Positions 53,371 through 61,643 of a DNA stretch of 64,000 nt are shown piece by piece. The stretch lies in contig CAWFFB010000027.1 in NCBI GenBank assembly GCA_963814975.1, forward strand, positions 46,075-110,074. The letters are read 5' to 3'. Source of the stretch: CAVUXJ01 sp963814975. Its GTDB lineage: Bacteria; Acidobacteriota; Vicinamibacteria; Vicinamibacterales; CAVVIG01. The position numbers and the translations under genes are program-made. The notes below the pieces were generated by a model. That model ran no database searches. It was not told the origin of the DNA and was given only the letters and a program-made list of their open reading frames with translations. The first letter of the stretch is position 1. Each line of letters opens with the position of its first letter.

Positions 53371-53546
53371 CGGGCTCAGCGCCAGCAGCTTCCCCCGTCT
53401 CAGCCGGTACCCGGCCCCGTCGGCGTGTCACCGATACCTGGCCGTAGTCGTTCACGCTGTGCTTCGGTGGGTCTGGACTCGGGCCGACCTTGCCGGGCAC
53501 AATATGATCCCCTCAGCGGCCGCTGTTCCGTTTTGTACAGTCTCGA

Positions 53547-54860
53547 CTAGTTGGGCGATGACGCGAACCGTGAAGCCAAAGCCTCGCCGGAAATCAGAGG
53601 CTCAGTCGGATCGATCTTCAGCCACATCAACGCGCTGAAAGCGAGCATGGCCACCATCGGCAGCAGCGGCAGGTCATAGCTGCCCGTGAACGTGACCAGG
53701 TACCCGTACGCGATGGACGATATGAACGCGCCCACCTGCGCCGCGGTGTTCATGGCGCCGGCGACCGCACCACCATGGCGCGGAGCGATATCGAGGCAGA
53801 CGGCGAAGGCGGTGGGCTGGATGATGGTCACGCCAAGATAGCTGATTGAAAGGAAGATGAGAGCGAGGAACTTGTTGGGCGTCAACACGGCGCCAGCCAT
53901 AGCGAGCGCTGACAGGCCCGCCCCGGTTATTCCCATCGTCCTGCGGCCCCGTTTCACGCCGCACTTACGCACCAGCACGTCGCTCGCGAAGCCCCCGGCA
54001 AGGTTTCCGCACGCGCCCAGCACGAACGGCAGCGTCGACAGGACGAGCTGCTGCTCGCTGAAGCCACGGCCCTCGACCAGGTACGTCTGAAACCACGAGA
54101 GAAAGAAGTAAGCTGCGTAGAAGTAGCCGAGCGCCATCAGCATCAGGCACCAAAGGTTCGTGCTGCGAAGCGCCATCCCCCAAGGCAGCGGCTCATGCCG
54201 TTCTGTCGCAGCGGAGCCCACTTCCTCGATCTCCGACTGTGGTACACCCGACATCTCCGAAGGCGTGTCCCGGTAATACCAGTGCCAGCAGGCAACCCAT
54301 ATGACCCCGACGCCGCCGAAGAGATAGAACGACGCTCGCCATCCGTGCGTCGCCTGAATCGGAACCACCAGCAGAGGCGTCAACGCGCCTCCGATCTGGC
54401 TCGCCATCAGCACGGTCCCGAGCGCCCGTGCGCGCTCGACCCTCGGAAACCAGCGGGAGATGCTCGCCGCGATGTTGGGATAGGCACCCGCCTCGCCCGC
54501 TCCAAACGAAAAACGAATGGCAAGCAGCAACCAGTAGTTCGAGGCGAGCCCGGTGAAGGCGGTGAACGCCGACCACCAGAGGGCGATGCGCGTCAGCACT
54601 TGTCGCGGGCCATAGCGATCGCCCAACGCGCCCGACGGGATCTCGAACGCGGCATAGGCAAGAGCAAAGGTACCGACCACCCAGCCCCACCTGTCGGGGC
54701 TGATGCCAAGCTCCTGCTGCATGCGCGGGCCGGCGACGGCAATTAGCGCCCGGTCCAGATACATGATGACTCCCAGCAGCACCAGCAGCACCAAGACGCG
54801 GTAGCGGTATCTCAAGACTACTTCCGCGCGACTCTCGTCACGTCCGCACAGCGGGTCCAC
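53547..54860 (-). CDS. MFS transporter, anion:cation symporter (ACS)-like
   Basis: A 437-residue, 12-helix transporter. VLLVLLGVIMYLDRALIAVA opens helix 1 with the D-R pair typical of ACS-family members. IPSGALGDRYGPRQVL is the MFS loop motif. RFSFGAGEAGAYPNIAASI and RWFP form the second half of the signature of hexuronate/galactonate-like symporters. It lies 127 bases downstream of the periplasmic oxidation operon on the same strand. It may import an acid product such as an aldonate, though this is inference. Confidence 0.9.
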   Translation of the reverse strand: MDPLCGRDESRAEVVLRYRYRVLVLLVLLGVIMYLDRALIAVAGPRMQQELGISPDRWGWVVGTFALAYAAFEIPSGALGDRYGPRQVLTRIALWWSAFTAFTGLASNYWLLLAIRFSFGAGEAGAYPNIAASISRWFPRVERARALGTVLMASQIGGALTPLLVVPIQATHGWRASFYLFGGVGVIWVACWHWYYRDTPSEMSGVPQSEIEEVGSAATERHEPLPWGMALRSTNLWCLMLMALGYFYAAYFFLSWFQTYLVEGRGFSEQQLVLSTLPFVLGACGNLAGGFASDVLVRKCGVKRGRRTMGITGAGLSALAMAGAVLTPNKFLALIFLSISYLGVTIIQPTAFAVCLDIAPRHGGAVAGAMNTAAQVGAFISSIAYGYLVTFTGSYDLPLLPMVAMLAFSALMWLKIDPTEPLISGEALASRFASSPN

Positions 54861-54987
54861 ATCGCCGACGGAGCTTCAACAGCGAATAGGCCCAGCAGTG
54901 GAACTCTACACGGCGAGCACGATGTGGAGAGCCGACGCGTCGACGTAGTCCTCGCGACAAGGAAGGGGTGATCCTCAGAGCGAGGGG

Positions 54988-55398
54988 TCATTTCTTCCCT
55001 TCGGCATGCCGGTTCATCGTGGTCTGTTCCAGATAGGCGATGAGATCGGCGCGCTCATCGGGATTGGTGATGCCAGCAAACGGCATGCGGTTGCCCTTGA
55101 TGAAGCCCTGCGGATCGGCGATGAACGTGTCGAGCGTCGCTGGCGTCCAGGTGACGCCGCTCCGCTTCATAGCGGCCGAGTAGCGGTAGTCCTCGAGCGA
55201 TCCGGCCTTGCGGCCCATGAGGGCCTTCAGCGTCGGACCGTCGGTGTCCCTCTCATCCGCGAGACCGTGACAGGCTGCGCACTTTTCGAAGGCGGCCTTT
55301 CCGCGCTCGGGATCGGCCGCACGAACCGATATCTGGGCGCCTGCGATGATCAACGCGGCCAGGGCCGCGAGCGTCCAACTGGCTGCAAGGAGCCGCAT
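54988..55398 (-). CDS. Exported cytochrome c
   Basis: A 136-residue secreted class I cytochrome c. The signal peptide is at residues 1-27. The haem site is CAACH near residue 40 and the axial Met lies in NRMPFAGI near 104. The rest is normal for a small cytochrome c, with a C-terminal helix (ERADLIAYLEQTT). Its ATG directly abuts the GMC stop, so it is translated from the same message. It would carry electrons from the GMC oxidoreductase to the respiratory chain. Confidence 0.93.
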   Translation of the reverse strand: MRLLAASWTLAALAALIIAGAQISVRAADPERGKAAFEKCAACHGLADERDTDGPTLKALMGRKAGSLEDYRYSAAMKRSGVTWTPATLDTFIADPQGFIKGNRMPFAGITNPDERADLIAYLEQTTMNRHAEGKK

Positions 55399-57168
55399 TC
55401 AGGCCAGCAGTCCGGGCCGCTGCCGATACTTCGTCTTGATGGCATCGGCCGTCCAGTACACCAGCGCGCCGACGGGCCCGGTCGGGTTGTAGGCGGAGTT
55501 GTGAGGGAACGCGCTCGCTCCGAGGACGAACACGTTGGGAACATCCCATGACTGCATGTACCGGTTGACGGCGCTGTTTCGCGGCGACGTGCCCATGATG
55601 GCGCCGCCCGTGTTGTGCGTCGACTGGTACGGCACGATGGAGTAGTCGCCGACCGTGCCTGGCCCACTCATGCTCGTCGGGTTCATACGTCGCGCGATCT
55701 CAGCGGCCTTTTGGTCGACGAAGCTGATCACCTTCCTGTCGTTCTCGAGAAAATTGTACGTGAGCCTCAGCAACGGCTGACCAAACACGTTCCTGTAGGT
55801 GGGGTCGAGGTCATAGTGGTTGTACCGGTTCGGCATGTTGCTCGCGGTGACACCGATATTCATCGACCGCAGGTACCACTTCGCCGTCGCCTTCTTCCAG
55901 TCCACACCCCACCGCGGAGTTCCCTCGGGAACGGGGCGGTACCCGATTGGCCGGCCGTTGCTCTGCCCAACCGCGATCGTTGCGCCTCCGATGGCACCGA
56001 ACTGGGAGCGATCGAACTGCTCGTTCGCGTGATAGTCATCCAGCACCGTCCCGAAGGAGCCTGTCGCCATGAACGGGTTGAAGATCTTGTCTTCGAAGAA
56101 GAGCGTGATGCCGCCGCCGAGAGGCTGGTAGCAGTAGTTCCGCCCCACGATCCCTTTCTGCGAGGCCGGATCGTACGGCGTTCCGATCCTCGACAGCAGC
56201 ATGAGGTGCACGTTGTTGATCGCGTAGGCACAGAGCGCGACGATCGCGGCCGGCTGCTCGTACTCCTGGCCGGTCGAGACATTCGTGTACAAGACGCCAG
56301 CCGCCTTGCGCTTCGTCGAGTCGAGGAGCACCTTGGTTACCCACGCGTGCGTGCGCAGCTCGAAGTTCGAGCGGGCGATCGCTTGCGGGATGACGGTGAT
56401 GTGCGGGCTCCCCTTCGCGTTGGCCTCGCAGCCGAACCGCTCGCAGTGGCCGCAGTAGACGCAGGCGCCGAGCCGAGCGCCGTCCGGGTTCGTGTACGCG
56501 CGCGACGCGTTTGCGGACGGGCGCGGGAACGGATGATACCCACTCTGCTCCGACGTCTCGGCAAATATCACTTGAGCGTAGCTCGATTCGAGCGGAGGCA
56601 GCGGATACTCCCGCGCACGGGCTGCCTCGAACACGTTGCCACCGTCCTGTCTTGCTCCTTGCAGGTTTCCTGCCTTACCGCTCACACCGGCGGTTCGCTC
56701 GAAGCGGTCGTAGTACGGCTCGAGTTCCTTGTACGAGATCGGCCAGTCCTGGGCCGGCATATCGGTTGGAATGAAAGCTTTGCCGTACCGTCCTTCATAG
56801 TGCGAACGCAGCGTGTGGTCGATCGCGGTCCAGCGCCAGGTCGAACCGTTCCAGTGGACCCCCGCGCCGCCGACTCCCTCGCCGGGCAGGAACGAACCCA
56901 GTTCTCGCATGGGCAGCGCCGTCTCGGACTGGCGATTGCGGAATGTCAGCGTGTCGCGAGCCGGATTCTGCATCAACGCGTGGCGAGTGGCAAACCGCAG
57001 CTCATCGCGGATGAGGGGGATCGAAAAGTCGGGGTTGGTGGTGCGCATCGTGCCGCGCTCCAGCGCGACGACGGTCAGGCCGGCCCCGCTCAGCTCGCTG
57101 GCCAGAATGCCGCCCGTCCATCCGAGCCCGACGATGACGACGTCGACTTCCTTCAGGCGTGTGGCCAT
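55399..57168 (-). CDS. GMC oxidoreductase (gluconate 2-dehydrogenase large subunit-like)
   Basis: A 589-residue flavoprotein. VVIVGLGWTGGILASELSGA is the FAD motif. GSFLPGEGVGGAGVHWNGST, near residue 90, is the family's flavin-binding loop. The catalytic end carries QSTHNTGGAIMGTSPRNSAV and SAFPHNSAYNPTGPVGALVY, giving the active-site His and Asn. It has a Cys-rich insert (CVYCGHCERFGCEANAKGSP) near residue 235. It lies between gluconate 2-dehydrogenase subunit 3 and a cytochrome c, the usual trio of a periplasmic sugar-acid dehydrogenase. No own signal peptide is seen, so co-export with subunit 3 is likely. Confidence 0.92.
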   Translation of the reverse strand: MATRLKEVDVVIVGLGWTGGILASELSGAGLTVVALERGTMRTTNPDFSIPLIRDELRFATRHALMQNPARDTLTFRNRQSETALPMRELGSFLPGEGVGGAGVHWNGSTWRWTAIDHTLRSHYEGRYGKAFIPTDMPAQDWPISYKELEPYYDRFERTAGVSGKAGNLQGARQDGGNVFEAARAREYPLPPLESSYAQVIFAETSEQSGYHPFPRPSANASRAYTNPDGARLGACVYCGHCERFGCEANAKGSPHITVIPQAIARSNFELRTHAWVTKVLLDSTKRKAAGVLYTNVSTGQEYEQPAAIVALCAYAINNVHLMLLSRIGTPYDPASQKGIVGRNYCYQPLGGGITLFFEDKIFNPFMATGSFGTVLDDYHANEQFDRSQFGAIGGATIAVGQSNGRPIGYRPVPEGTPRWGVDWKKATAKWYLRSMNIGVTASNMPNRYNHYDLDPTYRNVFGQPLLRLTYNFLENDRKVISFVDQKAAEIARRMNPTSMSGPGTVGDYSIVPYQSTHNTGGAIMGTSPRNSAVNRYMQSWDVPNVFVLGASAFPHNSAYNPTGPVGALVYWTADAIKTKYRQRPGLLA

Positions 57169-57175
57169 GGCATCC

Positions 57176-57910
57176 TCACGAGAGATCGACGATGCTCATC
57201 GGCTCGACGTCGTACCGCTTGTTCTGATACGTCTTGATGTGCTCGGAGTAGATCGCAATCACGCCGGGGAAACCGATCATCTTCCAGGCGACCTTGTCAC
57301 GGTTACCGCCATAGATCGGATCCGCAAAGAACCCCTGCATCGTCAGGTTCAGAAGGAGCCCGAAGAATTGCTCGCTCGCCAACGTGCCGAGAGGGACGGC
57401 GCCCCGCTCGAGTTCCTGCAGCAGGGCGATCTGCTGCTCGCGTGACAGCCGATCGAAGTCCTTCTGATACGTCGTGCGGCAATGCGCGTTCGCCTCGGCG
57501 ATGCCTGCGCGGAGGAACTGCGCTGGCGTCATCGGCAGCTGATAACCCTGCATCGGCGTCCCTTTCCGCCAGGGGCCCTGCATGTACAGCCGGTCTCCGC
57601 TGCCCCACGCCCCGGCCAGTTGGCGGTCGATGAAGCTTGTGACGCCGCAGTCCGTCCCGCTTGGGCTGAGGTCGTCCGCAGGGATGAACCGATCGACCGC
57701 CACTTCGATGAATGCCGCCTCAGGCGGGGAGAGGAAGATGTAGGCGTGAGCGGATTCGGTTTGTTGCGTCGGGGCGGCCGCCCTTGGAGGATCCGTAGCC
57801 TGCGACTCGGCGACCGCGTCGGCCGATACCATCGCCGCCACGCCCGAGGCACCGACGGTGCCAAGGTGTTTCAGGAACGCGCGCCGATCTGGCTGTTGCG
57901 ACGAAGACAT
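57176..57910 (-). CDS. Tat-exported gluconate 2-dehydrogenase subunit 3-like protein
   Basis: A 244-residue protein with a twin-arginine signal (DRRAFLKHLGTVGASGVAAM) at residues 8-27. The mature domain shows FLSPPEAAFIEVAVDRFIPA, YFIDRQ-like segments, LQELERGAVPLGTLASEQF and NLTMQGFFADPIYGGNRDKV, typical of subunit 3. In known complexes this subunit carries the Tat signal that exports the flavin subunit. It lies seven bases before the GMC gene and three bases after the FMN oxidase gene, so the four genes form one transcript. The assignment is firm. Confidence 0.92.
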   Translation of the reverse strand: MSSSQQPDRRAFLKHLGTVGASGVAAMVSADAVAESQATDPPRAAAPTQQTESAHAYIFLSPPEAAFIEVAVDRFIPADDLSPSGTDCGVTSFIDRQLAGAWGSGDRLYMQGPWRKGTPMQGYQLPMTPAQFLRAGIAEANAHCRTTYQKDFDRLSREQQIALLQELERGAVPLGTLASEQFFGLLLNLTMQGFFADPIYGGNRDKVAWKMIGFPGVIAIYSEHIKTYQNKRYDVEPMSIVDLS

Positions 57911-57913
57911 GCG

Positions 57914-59152
57914 TTACTTGCCGCGGTCGATGATGTACTCGCGGCGTATGGCCGCGAGGTTGACGGTTCCGGCCTGCCGCATGGTCGTCATCAGCTCGCG
58001 TCGCAGGATCGCCAGCACCGCCTCGACCCCGGGCTGACCGAAGGCGGCGAGGCCCCACACGTAGGGCCTTCCAATGCACACCGCATTGGCACCGAGCGCG
58101 AGGGCCTTGAAGATGTCGGTGCCGCGCCGGAAGCCGCCGTCGATGAGCACCGGAATGCGCCCTGCCACGCCCTCAATCACTTCAGGGAGGCTCTCGATTG
58201 TGCCGCGGCCGCTTTCTTCCGCACGGCCGCCGTGGTTGGAGACGACGATGCCGTCGACGCCGTGTTCGGCCGCCAGTGCCGCGTCCTCCTTCGTGACGAT
58301 GCCCTTGACCACGAGCTTCTTCGTCGTCATATCACGGAGCCGTTTGACGAAATCCCAGTTCATGTCCGGCGGCCCGAACGCGGTGACACCGGAGACATCC
58401 AATCCTGAGAACATCGGCTGTCGTGCGGCCCACTCGCGGAGGTCGTTGGGGTTTGGGCTGCGCGGGCCGAGAGCTGCCGGTGGTCCTCCCTGATGACATG
58501 TGCCGCATTGGCGGGAATCGCGGCGCTGCCCACGCACCTGCGAGACGCGGTTCGAGCCTCCCTGCAAGTCGACGGTCAGCACGAGCACGGGACAGCCTGC
58601 GGCCTCCGCGCGCTTGACGAGCCCGCGCGTCACCGGCAACTGGTCTGTTGGATAGAGCTGATACCAGACCGGCTCACCACGGGCCGCGATCACCGCTTCC
58701 ACGCCGGTCGACGTCCCGGTCGAAAGAAGCTGGAGATGCTTCCTGGCCCGGGCCGCCCGTGCCGATGCGAGTTCCCCGTCGGAGTGCCACGCCCGTTGAC
58801 TGCTGACGGGCGACAGGACAATCGGTGAATCCCACGTCGTCCCGAACAGCGTCACCGACATGTCCATCGCGCTGAGGTCAACCAGCCGCCGCACCCGCAG
58901 CTGATACCGTGCGAACCCCTCGCGATTCGCGCGGAGCGTCGCATCGTCGTCGACGCCGGTCGCCATGTAGCCGAAGTGCGCTGGCGGGAGCCGGCGTCGC
59001 GCCACCGCTTCGAAGTCGAAGACATCGAGTGCGAGGTCCGGCGAGGCAATCAGCTCGTCCTGGGCAAGAAGCGACGACACGAGACCGGGAGCTGAGAGAA
59101 GCGGGCTCGCGGCGAGAAACCTCAGGAAACGACGACGTGCGATGTGGTGCAT
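57914..59152 (-). CDS. Tat-signal FMN-dependent alpha-hydroxyacid oxidase/dehydrogenase
   Basis: A 412-residue TIM-barrel flavoprotein of the lactate/glycolate oxidase family. The first residues MHHIARRRFLRFLAASPLLS form a twin-arginine-like signal. FGYMATGVDDDATLRANREG is the family opening. The catalytic His is in VSNHGGR near residue 307, and DGGFRRGTDIFKALALGANA binds the FMN phosphate. It is the first gene of the operon. Export of an FMN hydroxyacid oxidase is unusual; with the downstream cytochrome c it probably works as a periplasmic dehydrogenase rather than an oxygen-dependent oxidase. The in-frame extension to 59248 lacks support. Confidence 0.88.
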   Translation of the reverse strand: MHHIARRRFLRFLAASPLLSAPGLVSSLLAQDELIASPDLALDVFDFEAVARRRLPPAHFGYMATGVDDDATLRANREGFARYQLRVRRLVDLSAMDMSVTLFGTTWDSPIVLSPVSSQRAWHSDGELASARAARARKHLQLLSTGTSTGVEAVIAARGEPVWYQLYPTDQLPVTRGLVKRAEAAGCPVLVLTVDLQGGSNRVSQVRGQRRDSRQCGTCHQGGPPAALGPRSPNPNDLREWAARQPMFSGLDVSGVTAFGPPDMNWDFVKRLRDMTTKKLVVKGIVTKEDAALAAEHGVDGIVVSNHGGRAEESGRGTIESLPEVIEGVAGRIPVLIDGGFRRGTDIFKALALGANAVCIGRPYVWGLAAFGQPGVEAVLAILRRELMTTMRQAGTVNLAAIRREYIIDRGK

Positions 59153-59461
59153 CGGCTCATCACCTCTCACACGGGTTTCGATTGTCTGGCGGTCTCGGAT
59201 CGGAGGAGCCCCTATCAGGAATTCCCGTCGTCGAATCAGAACTGGCAATTCCTTGTTACCCGGACGCGCGCGCGAGGGTAGCGAATTGGCACCTGAGGTG
59301 TCTGTTCAATATTGCACACCTGCAAGACACCTCTTTGACGGTTATGCCTTCAACGACTCCATGGAAATGGGCGACGGCGCACCCGCAAGACGGGAGCACG
59401 AGTGCTCGAAGCGGTTGCTCACACGCACCTTGTGTTCGCTTTGCTCCGGTGCGCTTCAGCC

Positions 59462-60469
59462 TTACTTCCTCGCCAGCAGGACTGTCTGGGGCGTTGGCAA
59501 CGCGTGCGCAGACACGTCGCGGAATCCGGCGTCCGCGAGTTGGCGCTGCAGTTCCGCGAACGTGTACGCGTCGCCACTCGGTGTCCCGGCCAGCATCGTG
59601 AGGCTGAAGCGGGCTGGAACCGGCGGCGACACGCGATCGGGATTCGGCACGAACTCGAGGACGACGACGCGGCCGGCCGGCGCCAGGGCGGCATGCACTT
59701 TCTTGAGGAAATGTGTACACGTCGGGTGATCGAAATGGTGCAGGAAGTTGGTCACCAGCGCCACGTCGAAACCGTTGGGAAAGTCCACCTTGAACGCATC
59801 GCCGGGCAATGCGCGATGCCGGTCGTGCACTTGGGCGATGCGCGCATTCTCGGTCGCGACGGCCAGCACGGCCGGCCAATCCGCGGCGACGATCTGCGCG
59901 AGCGGGTTGCGTTGGGCGATGGTGATGCCGAACAGGCCGTGACCGGCTGCGATGTCGAGTACCTTCAGCGGGCCCGATGTTCCCGCGACCATGTCCGCAA
60001 TGGCGTGCGCCGCGGGCACCATCATCGGTCCCATCGTGCGCGCGAACTCCACCCAAATCGGGTTGTCATCACGGACCGTGTTCTCGCTCGACGGCGGCAC
60101 GCCGCCGTGCCGGACCGCCTCGGTCAGCGCCTCGAAATTGTGCTTCAACTCCGGCCGCAAGAGGAACCGTGCCACTGAGCCGAGGTATGCAGGCGATCGG
60201 TTGCTGAGGAACGCTGCCGATTCCGGCGTCAGGTGATACGTATCGCCCGACTTGGTGAGGAGCTCGATGGTCGCCAGATAGTCGCAGAGAATCGGCGTGC
60301 CACGTTCGGACGCCCCACACCGTGTGGCAATCGCAGCGATCGTCTGGTCGCCGCCGTCGATCGCCGTAAACAGGTCGAGCTCGATGGCGCTGTTCAGCGC
60401 CGCCGATCGCTGGTAAGCAAACAACGTGTCGAACACGATGTCTGCAGAAGGCATCGTTTGCGTCGCCAT
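59462..60469 (-). CDS. SAM-dependent O-methyltransferase-like protein
   Basis: A 335-residue methyltransferase with an N-terminal winged-helix dimerisation domain (residues 10-95, with ALNSAIELDLFTAI and ATIELLTKSGDTYHLTPES) and a class I catalytic domain. VLDIAAGHGLFGITIAQRNP is the SAM motif near residue 165. ALVTNFLHHFDHPTCTHFL near 240 and GRVVVLEFVPNPD near 275 are post-motif elements of the plant COMT-like/polyketide O-methyltransferase group. The ATG at 60469 is preferred over 60598. Function is unknown. It is the only gene of its transcript. Confidence 0.85.
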   Translation of the reverse strand: MATQTMPSADIVFDTLFAYQRSAALNSAIELDLFTAIDGGDQTIAAIATRCGASERGTPILCDYLATIELLTKSGDTYHLTPESAAFLSNRSPAYLGSVARFLLRPELKHNFEALTEAVRHGGVPPSSENTVRDDNPIWVEFARTMGPMMVPAAHAIADMVAGTSGPLKVLDIAAGHGLFGITIAQRNPLAQIVAADWPAVLAVATENARIAQVHDRHRALPGDAFKVDFPNGFDVALVTNFLHHFDHPTCTHFLKKVHAALAPAGRVVVLEFVPNPDRVSPPVPARFSLTMLAGTPSGDAYTFAELQRQLADAGFRDVSAHALPTPQTVLLARK

Positions 60470-60756
60470 CAGGTTCCCTCCGTGTTTTCGAAGAACGCCA
60501 GTGTAGCGGGCATTGTCAGGTTGAGACAATGACTGACAGAGTAGGCAGCTGGCGAGCTTAAAAAAGCGGAGCTGAACGGCCCTATTTGGTCCGTTCAACC
60601 AAACAACGGAGGGAATCGTGAATGCGCGATTTCCTCACCGCCAACGTTACCGCGGGGTAGCGGAGACAGGTCGATCAAGCATCAGGACCGGAAGCGGTTG
60701 ACCGCTGATTCGAGCCGGTTGGGCCTCACGAACGCCGCCAGCGCCGCGCCGCCGCT

Positions 60757-61017
60757 TCACTCCACCACGCGGGGCCAAGGTCTTCCACTTCTGTCTTCCA
60801 CTTTCTCCTCCTGGACTGTGAACGCCACGTGTGGGGAGATGATCCGCTCGAAGAAGGTCTGCCACATCGCGGAGTCACCTGCTGGAGCCCCATCCAACGC
60901 GTGCACTGCGAACCACGCGGACGCTGCTGCTGTCTGGTCGCACTCATCGGATTCCAGAACGTGCACAGACGGCGCGACAGGTTGATTGCCGACCAGGATC
61001 GACGATTCGACCCACAT
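60757..61017 (-). CDS. Unrecognised small ORF downstream of the receptor remnant
   Basis: An 86-codon frame beginning at ATG 61017, 14 bases after the stop of the TonB-receptor remnant. Its translation contains AASAWFAVHALDGAP and AMWQTFFERIISPHVAFTVQ. It may be a real short gene left in the operon of the vanished receptor, or chance. No family or signal peptide is recognised. Confidence 0.28.
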   Translation of the reverse strand: MWVESSILVGNQPVAPSVHVLESDECDQTAAASAWFAVHALDGAPAGDSAMWQTFFERIISPHVAFTVQEEKVEDRSGRPWPRVVE

Positions 61018-61031
61018 AGCCGCCACCCCGC

Positions 61032-61181
61032 TCAGAAGACGAACTTCACGGCCAGCTGGATGACACGAGGGTCGCCCGCCGACGTGATCGTCCCGAATGC
61101 CGCGCCGAAGAACGTGGTGTTCGTCAGATTGAAGGCCTCCGCCCGGTCTTCCAGCACTTTGCTCCACAGCCCCACACGTAC
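61032..61181 (-). pseudogene. C-terminal remnant of a TonB-dependent receptor
   Basis: The minus-strand frame ending at TGA 61032-61034 reads RAEAFNLTNTTFFGAAFGTI, then TSAGDPRVIQLAVKFVF, the standard last two strands of Acidobacteriota carboxypeptidase-regulatory TonB-dependent receptors, ending in Phe as outer-membrane barrels do. Only about 50 residues are recognisable; the plug, regulatory domain and most of the barrel are gone. It is the scrap of an earlier receptor that lay head-to-head with the one starting at 61644. Confidence 0.72.
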
Positions 61182-61643
61182 AGACCCTCGCAGATGAACC
61201 ATCCAGGCCTCATGAGTTCTACGAACTATTAGATCGGATTGACACGATCTGACAATCGACTCATAACGTCTCAATCAGCCTCACAACAGGAGGCTTCTGT
61301 CGTGTGGGCCCGAGTGAGCGCTTCGGTCGGACCATAACGTGGGAGAAGCACATGGTAACAGAGCGAGGGGGGGGCACGCGGGTCTCCGCGTAGCGACCCA
61401 TCGACGCATCCCCTTCCCCCGCCTGTCTATCAACAATCATTCAGCGGGCCAGCAACAGGCACACGTCAGTTGTCGTTGCACCAGCGAGAACTGGTTTGAG
61501 TTATATTAAGTCGATTTGAGTACCATCTCAATCCGATCTAGAGTTTGGCTGCGGCTGAGCAGGGGTGCGCATCGGTTCGCTTGGCACCACACCGCAAATC
61601 TGGGCGTGCGTGACAGTCACGATCCAATTGAGGAGGGAACCGA
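61182..61643. other. Intergenic region upstream of the receptor gene
   Basis: About 460 bases, locally AT-richer around 61500-61545 (GAGTTATATTAAGTCGATTTGAG), which could include the promoter of the receptor. No RNA gene is seen. AGGAGGG at 61631-61637 is the ribosome-binding site for the GTG at 61644. Confidence 0.4.
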
